From assembly GCA_030611085.1 (NCBI GenBank), contig JAUWQI010000011.1, positions 1-39,380 of the forward strand: 39,380 nt of DNA, written 5' to 3'. Within the stretch, counting starts at the first letter, position 1; each line of letters opens with the position of its first letter. The notes under the pieces are model-generated. The model did not search any database. It saw only the letters and a program-made list of their open reading frames with translations, and had not been told where the DNA came from. Of the stretch, positions 28,466-37,029 are shown one piece after another. The stretch comes from Dehalococcoidia bacterium (GTDB lineage: Bacteria; Chloroflexota; Dehalococcoidia; GIF9; AB-539-J10). The position numbers and the translations under genes were made by a program.

Positions 28466-30793
28466 ATGCATACACAGATTAATAAAAGGCGATTATCCCC
28501 ACCAGTTATAGCTGTTATAGCGCTGCTCGCCATAACTGGAATTTCCCTGTATATACGTATAGCCCTGCCTTATGACCAGGTCTTTGTTCACGGCGCGGTG
28601 TGGTTTAGAGGAAATGACGCCTGGTATTTCATGCGCCAGATAGAGAATACAGCTTGCAACTTTCCTCACATCAATCCCTTTGACCCTTACGTGCTCTACC
28701 CTGGTGGTGGTGGAGGACCTTCTCTCCGCCCCTTCTTCGTCTGGCTTGTCGCTGGCATTGCCTGGCTGGTTGGACTGGGCTCCCCCAGTCCACACATTAT
28801 AGAACTTGTTGGCGCCTACATCCCGCCTATTTTGGGCACTCTCACAATCATCGCAGTATATTTTATTGGCAAGGAGCTGTTTAACCGCTGGGTGGGCTTG
28901 TTATCGGCTGCCTTGCTTGCCCTCTTGCCCGGGGAATTTTTAAATCGCTCGCTGCTTGGCTTTACCGACCACCATGTGCTAGACAGCTTGCTCTCCACCG
29001 CCTCTATGCTGTTTTTCATTCTAGCCATTAAACGAGCCAGGGAAAGGCAAATATCATTCACACACCTCTTGCATCGAGATAGGGCCACTATCGCCAAGCC
29101 TCTTATCTATGCCTCGCTTGCTGGCATCTTCCTGGGTATGCACTTCCTTTCCTGGAAAGGTGCCCTGCTAATTGCATTCATTGTATCTATCTATTTGATA
29201 ATTCAATTCATCATAGACCACCTGCGAGGGAAATCAACTGACTATCTGTGCATCATCGGCACATCATATTTCCTCATCGCCTCCATAGTGTGTCTTCCCC
29301 ACCTGGGCAAAGCCGGGGTATCAGCAGTCTTTGGCACATCGTTGCTAATTGCCGTACTGATGCCTATAGCCTTAAGCATCATCTCTCGTCTCATGGTAAA
29401 GAAAACGGTAAAGCCTATTTACTACCTGCCGGCACTAGTGGGACTTGCTGCAATCAGTTTTGCTGTTTTCCATGCCGTTGATCCCACTTTGCTTCATTCC
29501 ATGTTAATCAGATTTAAACCCTTCACCCCAGGTGGTGCTTACCTCACCGTCCTGGAAATGCATCCTCTTCTTCTTCCCTATGGTCATTTCTCGCTAAAAG
29601 TAGCCTGGCTTAATTTCACCACTGCCTTCTTCATCTCCTTCATCTCGCTTGGCTGGCTTATCTACCTCTCCATCAAGAAAGAGCGCGCCGATAAAACTTT
29701 GTTTCTGGTGTGGAGCATAACAACGCTAGCAGCGGTCCTGGGAGAGCGTCGTTTCGGGGATTACTTCGCTATAAATGCTGCTTTGCTCACGGGTTACTTC
29801 TCGTGGAGAATCCTGGACTTTGCTGGCGTAAAAGAATTGCTAGCCAGGCCCAAACAGATGGTTAAAGCATATACAGAGGCGAAGAAGGCGAAAAAAAGAA
29901 AGAAAGCCGAGGTGAAGGCAAGAGAAAAAGCGCTACGAGAACGCAGAATCGCCTGGATGAAGGTGATTGCAATCGGAATGGCTGTCTTCTTCCTCGTCTT
30001 TTTCCCTAACATTGGAAAAGCTAAAGCTCTTGCTCAGGAGCCATCTCTCATTACCGAAGGCTGGTATAGCTCGCTTCAGTGGCTAAAGAATAACAGCCCC
30101 GAGCCTTTCGGCGACCCTGATTTCTATTACAAGCCACTCGAAACTCCGTTCCAGTATCCCAAAACCGCCTATGGCATAATGTCCTGGTGGGACTATGGCT
30201 ACTGGATAATGCGTATTTCCCAGCGCATACCAAATTCCAATCCCGGCCAGGCTAACGCTGCCAGAGTAGCTCACTTCTTCATTGCTCAGGATGAAAAAGC
30301 TGCTAACAAAATCATGGACAAAATGGGCTCGGAATATGTCATAATTGACCATCAGATGCCCACCACAAAATTCTATGCCATGCCGGAATGGGCTGGCAGT
30401 AACCAGGACGAGTTCTTCGAAACCTATTATCGGCCAACGCAGGGTGGTAAACTGGAGTCTGCAACTCTCTTTTATCCCGGTTACTATAACTCCACTGTTG
30501 TCAGGCTTTATAACTTTGATGGCAAAGCGGCAGTCCCGCATGAGACATTGGTGATTTCTTATAAAGAAGTGATACAGCATAAAGAGATTACTAGCTCGAA
30601 ATCTTTTTCTAATTATGAAGATGCCGAAACTTACATCTCAAGCCAGGAGTCGGGAAATTATAGAATAGTGGGCTCTGACCCATTTATTAGCCCCGTGCCG
30701 CTGGAAGAAATGGAGCATTACAAGCTGGTTTATACTTCAGCACAAAAGTGGCAAGGTAAGCCGGCAGTAAAGCTATTTGAGTACACTAAATAA
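28466..30793 (+). CDS. STT3-family oligosaccharyltransferase catalytic subunit
   Basis: 775 aa, many TM segments, N-terminal GNDAWYFMRQIENT and GFTDHHVLDS acidic loops, and catalytic SWWDYGYWI (WWDYG at 30185-30199). Confidence 0.9.
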   Translation: MHTQINKRRLSPPVIAVIALLAITGISLYIRIALPYDQVFVHGAVWFRGNDAWYFMRQIENTACNFPHINPFDPYVLYPGGGGGPSLRPFFVWLVAGIAWLVGLGSPSPHIIELVGAYIPPILGTLTIIAVYFIGKELFNRWVGLLSAALLALLPGEFLNRSLLGFTDHHVLDSLLSTASMLFFILAIKRARERQISFTHLLHRDRATIAKPLIYASLAGIFLGMHFLSWKGALLIAFIVSIYLIIQFIIDHLRGKSTDYLCIIGTSYFLIASIVCLPHLGKAGVSAVFGTSLLIAVLMPIALSIISRLMVKKTVKPIYYLPALVGLAAISFAVFHAVDPTLLHSMLIRFKPFTPGGAYLTVLEMHPLLLPYGHFSLKVAWLNFTTAFFISFISLGWLIYLSIKKERADKTLFLVWSITTLAAVLGERRFGDYFAINAALLTGYFSWRILDFAGVKELLARPKQMVKAYTEAKKAKKRKKAEVKAREKALRERRIAWMKVIAIGMAVFFLVFFPNIGKAKALAQEPSLITEGWYSSLQWLKNNSPEPFGDPDFYYKPLETPFQYPKTAYGIMSWWDYGYWIMRISQRIPNSNPGQANAARVAHFFIAQDEKAANKIMDKMGSEYVIIDHQMPTTKFYAMPEWAGSNQDEFFETYYRPTQGGKLESATLFYPGYYNSTVVRLYNFDGKAAVPHETLVISYKEVIQHKEITSSKSFSNYEDAETYISSQESGNYRIVGSDPFISPVPLEEMEHYKLVYTSAQKWQGKPAVKLFEYTK

Positions 30794-30846
30794 ATATGAT
30801 TCACTTGAGCTACAAAATAAGAGAGCGTTTAGTAACTCTGCACTCT

Positions 30847-30913
30847 GTCATTCTGAGCCGCAGGCGAAGAATCTTTGAGATTCTTCATTCCGCTTTGCTC
30901 CATTCAGAATGAC
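30847..30913. repeat. MITE-like dispersed repeat, copy 4
   Basis: gtcattctgagccgcaggcgaagaatctttgagattcttcattccgctttgctccattcagaatgac; inverted arms and shared ends with the copies at 8994 and 15241. Confidence 0.75.
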
Positions 30914-30977
30914 AACGGGAGAGGTGGCACGTTACTGTTAATAAACAATCTCGAAATAATTAGCCCAGGAGGGAATT

Positions 30978-32282
30978 TTGCTAAAGCTAGCTGATAAGAT
31001 TAGAGACAAAACTGCCAGAGTAGGCATAGTGGGGCTGGGCTATGTCGGGCTTCCCCTGGCGATAGCCTTTTCCGAGTCAGGCTTTAGGGTATTGGGATTT
31101 GATACCCAGCAAAAGAGGGTGGATTTGGTTAACCAGGGCAAGTCTTATATTGCCGATGTTCCTGATACCCGCCTTTCACTTGCATTAGCCAATAACCTTC
31201 TAGAAGCAACTACAAAACAAAGCAGGCTTAATGAGATGGATGCCATTTGTATTTGTGTGCCCACCCCCTTAACCAGGACCAAAGACCCTGACCTATCCTA
31301 TGTTATCCACGAATCTGAAGAGCTATCTAAATATCTTAAGCACGGGCAACTGGTGGTTTTAGAAAGCACCACTTATCCCGGCACCACCAGGGAAGTGATG
31401 TTGCCCATCCTGGAACGCTCGGGACTAAAGGGAGGCTCAGATTTCTATTTAGCCTTCTCACCAGAGAGGGTTGACCCCGGAAGTAAAAACTACAATATCA
31501 AGAATACCCCCAAGATAGTAGGTGGCATAGCCCCCGAATCTACTGAGCTTGCTGCGCTTCTTTACCATCAGGTAGCTGAGGTAGTAATTCCGGTTTCCTG
31601 CCCCGAGGTGGCTGAGATGACCAAGGTGTTTGAAAATGTCTTTCGCAGCGTAAACATCGCACTGGTCAACGAGCTTGCTCAACTTTGCCAGAGAATGAAC
31701 ATCAGCGTCTGGGAAGTTATCGCTGCTGCTTCCACCAAGCCATTCGGCTATATGCCCTTCTATCCCGGGCCTGGTGTTGGTGGACATTGCATTCCCCTCG
31801 ACCCTTACTATCTGGCTAACAAAGCCAGAGAATATGATTTCCACACCAGGTTCATTGAGCTCGCAGCCGAGATTAACGAGCACATGCCTTATTACACAGT
31901 TTCACGCATTATGGAAACTCTGAATGCTCAGGGCAAAAGCCTAAATGGAGCCAATGTGCTGGTGTTGGGAGCAGCCTACAAAAAGGATATGGCAGATACA
32001 AGAGAATCTCCTGCCCTCAAGCTAATTCAGCTTCTTCAGGAGAAAGGAGCAAAGGTAAACTACAATGACCCCTTTATAGCGAAAATTGAGCTTCCCCAGG
32101 GTGGGCTTAGCTCCATAGCGCTTACTGAAGGAAATTTATCTTCCGCAGACTGTGTCATAATAGCCACTGACCATAGCTGCTATAATTGGGAGCAAATAGC
32201 AACTCAGGCAAAATTGGTATTTGACACTAGAGGGGTAACTCGAGACTTGAAACAAAAAAACATTTTTAGATTAGGGGAATAA
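30978..32282 (+). CDS. wbpA: Nucleotide sugar dehydrogenase (UDP-GlcNAc/ManNAc 6-dehydrogenase, WbpA/WecC-like)
   Basis: [83 protein letters not shown] start after aggaggg. Confidence 0.9.
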   Translation: MLKLADKIRDKTARVGIVGLGYVGLPLAIAFSESGFRVLGFDTQQKRVDLVNQGKSYIADVPDTRLSLALANNLLEATTKQSRLNEMDAICICVPTPLTRTKDPDLSYVIHESEELSKYLKHGQLVVLESTTYPGTTREVMLPILERSGLKGGSDFYLAFSPERVDPGSKNYNIKNTPKIVGGIAPESTELAALLYHQVAEVVIPVSCPEVAEMTKVFENVFRSVNIALVNELAQLCQRMNISVWEVIAAASTKPFGYMPFYPGPGVGGHCIPLDPYYLANKAREYDFHTRFIELAAEINEHMPYYTVSRIMETLNAQGKSLNGANVLVLGAAYKKDMADTRESPALKLIQLLQEKGAKVNYNDPFIAKIELPQGGLSSIALTEGNLSSADCVIIATDHSCYNWEQIATQAKLVFDTRGVTRDLKQKNIFRLGE

Positions 32283-32287
32283 AGAAT

Positions 32288-33910
32288 TTGGAACGGAATA
32301 TAGCGGTTATCGGCTGTGGCTACTGGGGTAAGAACCTGGTGCGGAATTTCGCCGAGCTGAGTGCCCTTCACACTATCTGTGACGCCAGCCCTAGCATTCT
32401 GGAGCAATTCGCTTCTCGCTACCCTGAGATAAACACCGAAACAGATTATCATCGCCTCCTCCAGAATAAGGAACTGCAGGGAGTAGTTATCGCTACTCCT
32501 GCCGTGCTCCATTATTCTATAGCAAAGGAAGCACTCCTTGCCGGCAAAGATGTCTTTGTAGAAAAGCCTCTTGCCCTTAGAGTTGAAGATGGAGCAGAGC
32601 TGGTTGAATTAGCTCAAGAAAAAGGCAGAATCCTCATGGTCGGTCATCTCCTGGAATATCACCCAGCAGTGGCAAAGCTCAAAGAACTAGTGGACAAAGG
32701 AGAACTGGGGAAAATCCAATACATCTACTCCAACAGACTTAATTTGGGCAAATTTCGCACTGAGGAGAATATCCTCTGGAGCTTCGCTCCTCACGATATA
32801 TCAGTTATCTTGCTGCTGCTTGGTGGAGAGATGCCCCAGGAAGTCTCCGCCCATGGTGGCTATTACTTACATCAAGATATTGCCGATGTCACCTTAACCA
32901 CAATGAACTTCAAGGATGGCATAAGAGCCCATATCTTCGTAAGCTGGCTTCATCCTTTCAAAGAGCAGAGGCTTGTCCTCGTGGGCGATAGGAAAATGGC
33001 AGAATTTAACGACACCAAACCCAAGGACAAGCTTTGCCTTTACAGTCACCAGATAGAATGGATTGAAAGAAAGGCTATTCCTCGCCTGGAGGAAGCTGAA
33101 ATTGTCCCGCTTCCCTCAGAAGAGCCGTTAACAATAGAATGCCAGGATTTTATTAATTGTGTAGAAACCCGTAGCAAACCAAAAGTTGATGGACGCAAAG
33201 GGCTACAGGTTCTGGAGATTTTATCCGCTTGCCAGAAATCGCTGGAACAAAATAGCAAGGTCATTACGCTAAACAAGCCAGAGAGCAGTTACTTTACTCA
33301 CGAAACAAGCATCATAGAAGAATCCTGCCAGATTGGTGAAGGAACGAAAATATGGCACTTTTCCCACATTATGCCCCAAGTGACTATGGGCAAGAGCTGT
33401 GTTATTGGGCAGAATGTCTTTATCGGCAAAGGAGTGAAAATAGGCAACAATGTCAAAATTGAAAACAATGTCGCTGTCTTTGAGGGAGTAACCTTAGAGA
33501 ACGATGTCTTCTGCGGACCCTCCTGCACTTTCACCAATGTTATTAACCCAAGGAGTCAAATATCCCGCAAACACGAATTCAAACCTACTCTGGTCAAAAA
33601 GGGAGCCACCATTGGCGCCAATGCCACTATCGTCTGTGGCAATAATATCGGTAGCTATGCTTTCATAGGCGCTGGCTCTGTAGTCACCAAAGATGTTCCC
33701 GACTATGCCCTGGTTTACGGCAATCCCGCCAAGCTTCGCGGCTGGGTCTGCGAATGTGGAGTGAAACTTAACTTCGGCGAAAATACCCAGGCCCAATGCT
33801 CCGGATGTGGTAAAATCTATCAAAAGAAGGGCAAGGAGATAACTAAGATTGAGATTGAGATTGAGATTAAGATTAAGACTGAGAGTGAGTCTGAGTCTGA
33901 GGGACAATGA
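32288..33910 (+). CDS. Gfo/Idh/MocA oxidoreductase fused to a left-handed beta-helix acetyltransferase (WbpB-WbpD-like fusion)
   Basis: N-terminal [27 protein letters not shown]-terminal hexapeptide repeats [60 protein letters not shown]; ends in repeat-encoded [21 protein letters not shown]. Confidence 0.9.
   Translation: MERNIAVIGCGYWGKNLVRNFAELSALHTICDASPSILEQFASRYPEINTETDYHRLLQNKELQGVVIATPAVLHYSIAKEALLAGKDVFVEKPLALRVEDGAELVELAQEKGRILMVGHLLEYHPAVAKLKELVDKGELGKIQYIYSNRLNLGKFRTEENILWSFAPHDISVILLLLGGEMPQEVSAHGGYYLHQDIADVTLTTMNFKDGIRAHIFVSWLHPFKEQRLVLVGDRKMAEFNDTKPKDKLCLYSHQIEWIERKAIPRLEEAEIVPLPSEEPLTIECQDFINCVETRSKPKVDGRKGLQVLEILSACQKSLEQNSKVITLNKPESSYFTHETSIIEESCQIGEGTKIWHFSHIMPQVTMGKSCVIGQNVFIGKGVKIGNNVKIENNVAVFEGVTLENDVFCGPSCTFTNVINPRSQISRKHEFKPTLVKKGATIGANATIVCGNNIGSYAFIGAGSVVTKDVPDYALVYGNPAKLRGWVCECGVKLNFGENTQAQCSGCGKIYQKKGKEITKIEIEIEIKIKTESESESEGQ
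33845..33898 (+). repeat. Nine-unit hexamer tandem repeat inside CDS (repeat A)
   Basis: aagatt gagatt gagatt gagatt aagatt aagact gagagt gagtct gagtct; translated as alternating IE/SE dipeptides. Confidence 0.85.
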
Positions 33911-35172
33911 ATATCCCCCTGGTTGACCTGAAAGCACAATACAACTCCATAAAGGGAGAAATCGACCACGCTATCGCTCAGGTCATTGAGCGCAGCCAAT
34001 TCATTCTTGGTCCAGAGGTCAAGGCTTTTGAGGAAGAGATTGCCGCTTACCTCGGCGTCAAATATGCTGTAGGCGTTGCCTCAGGCACTGATGCCCTAAA
34101 TCTGGCTCTACTTGCCTGCGGGATTAAGCCCGGCGATGAGGTCATCACCACACCCTTCACCTTCATCGCTACCACCGAAACCATAACTCAATGCGGCGCT
34201 ATCCCGATATTTGTGGATATAGACCCAAAGACCTGCAACATCGATCCCCAAAAGCTTGAAGAGCTTTTGGAAAGGAAATTCTCCCACCAATCCCCAGTGA
34301 AAGCTATCCTACCCATCCACCTCTATGGTCAAGCTGCCGATATGGCTCCTGTTCTGGAGCTTGCTCAAAAATATAACCTCAAAGTTATTGAGGACTGCGC
34401 CCAGGCTTTAGGAGCAGTTTATTATAGTCGGCAGTCGGAATCCCAGACTCCAGACTCCAGACTCCAGACTCAAGGCTCTGAACTCAGAACTCAGAACTCA
34501 GAACTTGGCTGCAGGGTGGGGTCGCTGGGCGATGCTGGCTGCCTTAGCTTCTTCCCCAGCAAAGTGCTTGGCGCTTACGGAGATGGGGGCATGGTAGTAA
34601 CCAATAACCCTGAGGTCGCCGAAAAGGTTGCCATACTTAGAAATCATGGCTGCAAGGAAAAATACTACCACCTCGTTCCTGGATTCAACAGCCGCCTTGA
34701 TTCCCTTCAGGCAGCCATCCTCAGAGTTAAGCTAAAGCACCTTGATGCGTGGATTGACCAGCGGCGTCAAAAGGCTTCCCTTTATGCCCGCCTTCTTGAA
34801 CCGATAGATGGAATTGAGCCACCTTACGAAGCGACTTACAGCCATCATATCTTTAATTACTACACCATTCGCCTCACGAATTACAATAATGTAGGGGAGA
34901 CTCTTGTATCCTCCCACCCTACTCAGCGTGCGCGCTCCCGGGATAAACTGCGAGAACACCTTAGCTCGCAAGGCATTGCCACCGCTATTTACTACCCTCT
35001 TTCCCTTCACCTCCAACAGGTCTACAAATCCCTGGGCTATCAACCCGGCGACTTCCCTGAAAGCGAGAAGGCTCAGGAAGAAGTCCTCTCCCTACCTATC
35101 TATCCCGAGCTGACTACAGAGCAAATAGAAATGATAGCAAAAGCGATTAGGAAATTTACAAAGAGAGATTAA
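33907..35172 (+). CDS. wbpE: DegT/DnrJ/EryC1 (WbpE-like) sugar aminotransferase with two repeat-derived insertions
   Basis: [91 protein letters not shown]. Confidence 0.92.
   Translation: MNIPLVDLKAQYNSIKGEIDHAIAQVIERSQFILGPEVKAFEEEIAAYLGVKYAVGVASGTDALNLALLACGIKPGDEVITTPFTFIATTETITQCGAIPIFVDIDPKTCNIDPQKLEELLERKFSHQSPVKAILPIHLYGQAADMAPVLELAQKYNLKVIEDCAQALGAVYYSRQSESQTPDSRLQTQGSELRTQNSELGCRVGSLGDAGCLSFFPSKVLGAYGDGGMVVTNNPEVAEKVAILRNHGCKEKYYHLVPGFNSRLDSLQAAILRVKLKHLDAWIDQRRQKASLYARLLEPIDGIEPPYEATYSHHIFNYYTIRLTNYNNVGETLVSSHPTQRARSRDKLREHLSSQGIATAIYYPLSLHLQQVYKSLGYQPGDFPESEKAQEEVLSLPIYPELTTEQIEMIAKAIRKFTKRD
34443..34505 (+). repeat. Nine-unit heptamer tandem repeat inside wbpE (repeat B)
   Basis: ccagact x4, caaggct, ctgaact, cagaact x3 = 63 nt, frame neutral; encodes (QTPDSRL)(QTQGSEL)(RTQNSEL). 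Confidence 0.9.
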
Positions 35173-35290
35173 CATTAAAATTAAGACTGAGACTAAGAAT
35201 CTCAACCTGAATCTCAACCTGAATCTGAATCTGAATTCTGAATCTATTTCTGTTATGATAGGGCAGCCGGCAGGATGATGGCGATATTAA
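35172..35290. repeat. Composite hexamer repeat element C
   Basis: attaagactgagactaagaatctcaacctgaatctcaacctgaatctgaatctgaattctgaatctatttctgttatgatagggcagccggcaggatgatggcgatatta; lies between wbpE and vapB. Confidence 0.8.
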
Positions 35291-35303
35291 TTAAACAGCT
35301 TGG

Positions 35304-35332
35304 TTGACATACATAACCTTTGGTCATATAAT
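35304..35332 (+). promoter_or_regulatory. Consensus sigma70 promoter upstream of vapBC
   Basis: ttgaca 35304-35309, 17-nt spacer tacataacctttggtca, tataat 35327-35332. Confidence 0.75.
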
Positions 35333-35371
35333 TAAGCCATATGAAATAGACATAAAATAAGGAGATTATAT

Positions 35372-35575
35372 ATGGCAAAGACAACGGTTGTTATAGATGA
35401 CGAATTACTGGAGGAGGCGATGCGAGTGACCAGTGCCAAGACCAAGAAGCAGGTTATCTCTGCTGGGCTGAAGGAGTTAATTCGCAGAAAGAATTTGGAA
35501 GCCTTACGCCAAGAGGCAGGTACATTTGACTTAGCTCTTTCTCTAGAGGAGCTAGAGAAACTGAGAAATGAGTAA
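35372..35575 (+). CDS. vapB: VapB-family antitoxin
   Basis: MAKTTVVIDDELLEEAMRVTSAKTKKQVISAGLKELIRRKNLEALRQEAGTFDLALSLEELEKLRNE; overlaps the PIN gene. Confidence 0.85.
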   Translation: MAKTTVVIDDELLEEAMRVTSAKTKKQVISAGLKELIRRKNLEALRQEAGTFDLALSLEELEKLRNE

Positions 35576-35987
35576 TAATCTTGTGCTCATTGATACCTCG
35601 GTTTGGATTCCGTTTCTTAGGAAATCCCCACCACTGGCAGTAAGGGATGAAGTAGACCATTTGCTGGCGGAAAATAGGGTAGCTATTGTTCCAATGATAC
35701 GCCTGGAACTGTTAGGTGGCACTAAATCAGCAGATGAGTTTGACCGTCTCAAAAGCCATCTCGACGCTCTTCATCGAATACCAACTGACGAAGCCAACTG
35801 GAAGGCAGCAGCCCAGCTTGCTTTTGAACTACGGCAGCGAGGTAAGATTATTCCTTATACTGACATACTCATCGGCTCAGCAGCAATCCTTAGCAATTCT
35901 TTATTGCTTCACGCCGACAGACACTTTGATTTGATGGCTGAGGATACTGACTTGAATGTGAGGAGTCTTGTCTCCAAAGTGCACTAG
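35568..35987 (+). CDS. vapC: VapC-family PIN-domain toxin ribonuclease
   Basis: NLVLIDTSVWIPFLR, RLELLGG, IPYTDILIGSAAILSNSLLLHADRHFDLMA: PIN acidic residues. Confidence 0.9.
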   Translation: MSNNLVLIDTSVWIPFLRKSPPLAVRDEVDHLLAENRVAIVPMIRLELLGGTKSADEFDRLKSHLDALHRIPTDEANWKAAAQLAFELRQRGKIIPYTDILIGSAAILSNSLLLHADRHFDLMAEDTDLNVRSLVSKVH

Positions 35988-36187
35988 TGGTGAAATCGCC
36001 GGCAAGCGCACTTATCTTCTGGGATTTCCCGGACCCTACCAGGGAAACACTAGCCCACGCTGGCATAAGCCGAGAACAATGGCTACGCTCATATGAACTA
36101 CCCGCTACCCCCTACACGCTACTCCCTATCCGCTACCCGCTACTCCCTCTATGCGCTACCTTCTACCCGCTGCCCGCTACCCGCTAA
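35987..36187 (+). CDS. Short ORF whose C-terminal half is translated heptamer repeat; possible gene fragment
   Basis: SALIFWDFPDPTRETLAHAGISREQWLRSYE looks protein-like, followed by LPATPYTLLPIRYPLLPLCATFYPLPATR encoded by CTACCCG-type heptamers. Confidence 0.35.
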   Translation: MVKSPASALIFWDFPDPTRETLAHAGISREQWLRSYELPATPYTLLPIRYPLLPLCATFYPLPATR

Positions 36188-36369
36188 TCCGTGATGGCAG
36201 GACAGCAGAGATAATTAAGACTAAGACTAAGACTAAGACTAAGACTAAGACTAAGACTAAGACTAAGATTAAGATTAAGACTAAGGCGAGACTCTAAATC
36301 TGAATTCTGAATCTGAGTCTCAATCTATTTCTGGGACGGCAGAGCCGCCGAAAGGATTGTAGAAGTATT
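36098..36369. repeat. Composite repeat element D (heptamers + TAAGAC hexamers + GAATCT hexamers + GGACGGCAG core)
   Basis: CTACCCG-like heptamers 36098-36187; core aatccgtgatggcaggacagcagagataat; TAAGAC/TAAGAT units 36216-36287; gaattctgaatct; gggacggcagagccgccgaaaggattgtagaagtatt. Confidence 0.85.
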
Positions 36370-36413
36370 TGCGAGTATGAAATATAATAATACAGGAAAA
36401 ATGAGGAGGAGCA

Positions 36414-36659
36414 ATGATTAGCAAAAGGAGTTATAAAGAACGGATAGTGATTGACACTAGAATTCACTTTGGGAAACCTTGCATTGCAGGGACCAGAATT
36501 CCAGTAGAGAATGTGCTTGAATTGATTCAGGAAGATATCCCATTTGATAGAATCATCGAGAAGTATTATCCAGATCTGGAAATAGAGGATGTGAAGGCTT
36601 GCGCTAGATATGCGACAGACCTGGTGCGCTCGGAAGAGATTCATATAGGGGCAGTCTAG
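36414..36659 (+). CDS. DUF433 domain antitoxin
   Basis: RIVIDTRIHFGKPCIAGTRIPVENVLELIQEDIPFDRIIEKYYPDLEIEDVKACARYA is the diagnostic DUF433 sequence; SD gaggagg. Confidence 0.9.
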   Translation: MISKRSYKERIVIDTRIHFGKPCIAGTRIPVENVLELIQEDIPFDRIIEKYYPDLEIEDVKACARYATDLVRSEEIHIGAV

Positions 36660-37028
36660 ATGCATCTCCTTACTGATCAAGATGTTTATCAAGTGACTGT
36701 AGTCCAACTCAGGGAATGGGGTCACGATGTAATGACAGCAAAGGAACTCGGAATGCAGCGGGCGTTGGATGAAAACCTTCTGAGAAAAGCAAAGGAGACA
36801 AATCGAATATTTATCACAAGGGACAAAGATTTTGGCGCTCTTGTTTTTCTGGAAGAATCGCTGTCAGCAGGAGTCATTCTATTGCGAATTACACCGATAA
36901 CTATAGAAGATGTGCATCGGGAGCTTTACCTGCTTTTCCGCGAGCACACCGAAAACGAGTTAAAAAACCTTTTCTGTGTGATTGAACCATATCGCTATAG
37001 AATTCGCCGCCTACAGGAGGCGCGGTAA
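36660..37028 (+). CDS. DUF5615 PIN-like toxin
   Basis: MHLLTDQDVYQVTVVQLREWGHDVMTAKELGMQRALDENLLRKAKETNRIFITRDKDFGALVF; immediately downstream of DUF433. Confidence 0.88.
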   Translation: MHLLTDQDVYQVTVVQLREWGHDVMTAKELGMQRALDENLLRKAKETNRIFITRDKDFGALVFLEESLSAGVILLRITPITIEDVHRELYLLFREHTENELKNLFCVIEPYRYRIRRLQEAR

Positions 37029-37029
37029 T

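Noticed and set aside
30083-30580. 165-aa minus-strand ORF opposite the STT3 catalytic region
   Set aside because: Overlaps the WWDYG-containing coding frame; no independent signals.
31458-31883. 141-aa antisense ORF in wbpA
   Set aside because: Shadow ORF of a conserved dehydrogenase; no SD or family similarity.
33494-33937. 147-aa minus ORF with [21 protein letters not shown]
   Set aside because: Produced by antisense reading of the hexamer repeat and the acetyltransferase domain.
36216-36287. CRISPR-like array from the dense regular repeats
   Set aside because: Units are contiguous 6-nt TAAGAC repeats with no spacers, and no cas genes occur in the window.
36294-36725. 143-aa minus ORF across repeat element D and DUF433
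   Set aside because: Its C-terminus is repeat translation (RLRFRIQI) and the rest is antisense to DUF433; not credible as a protein.
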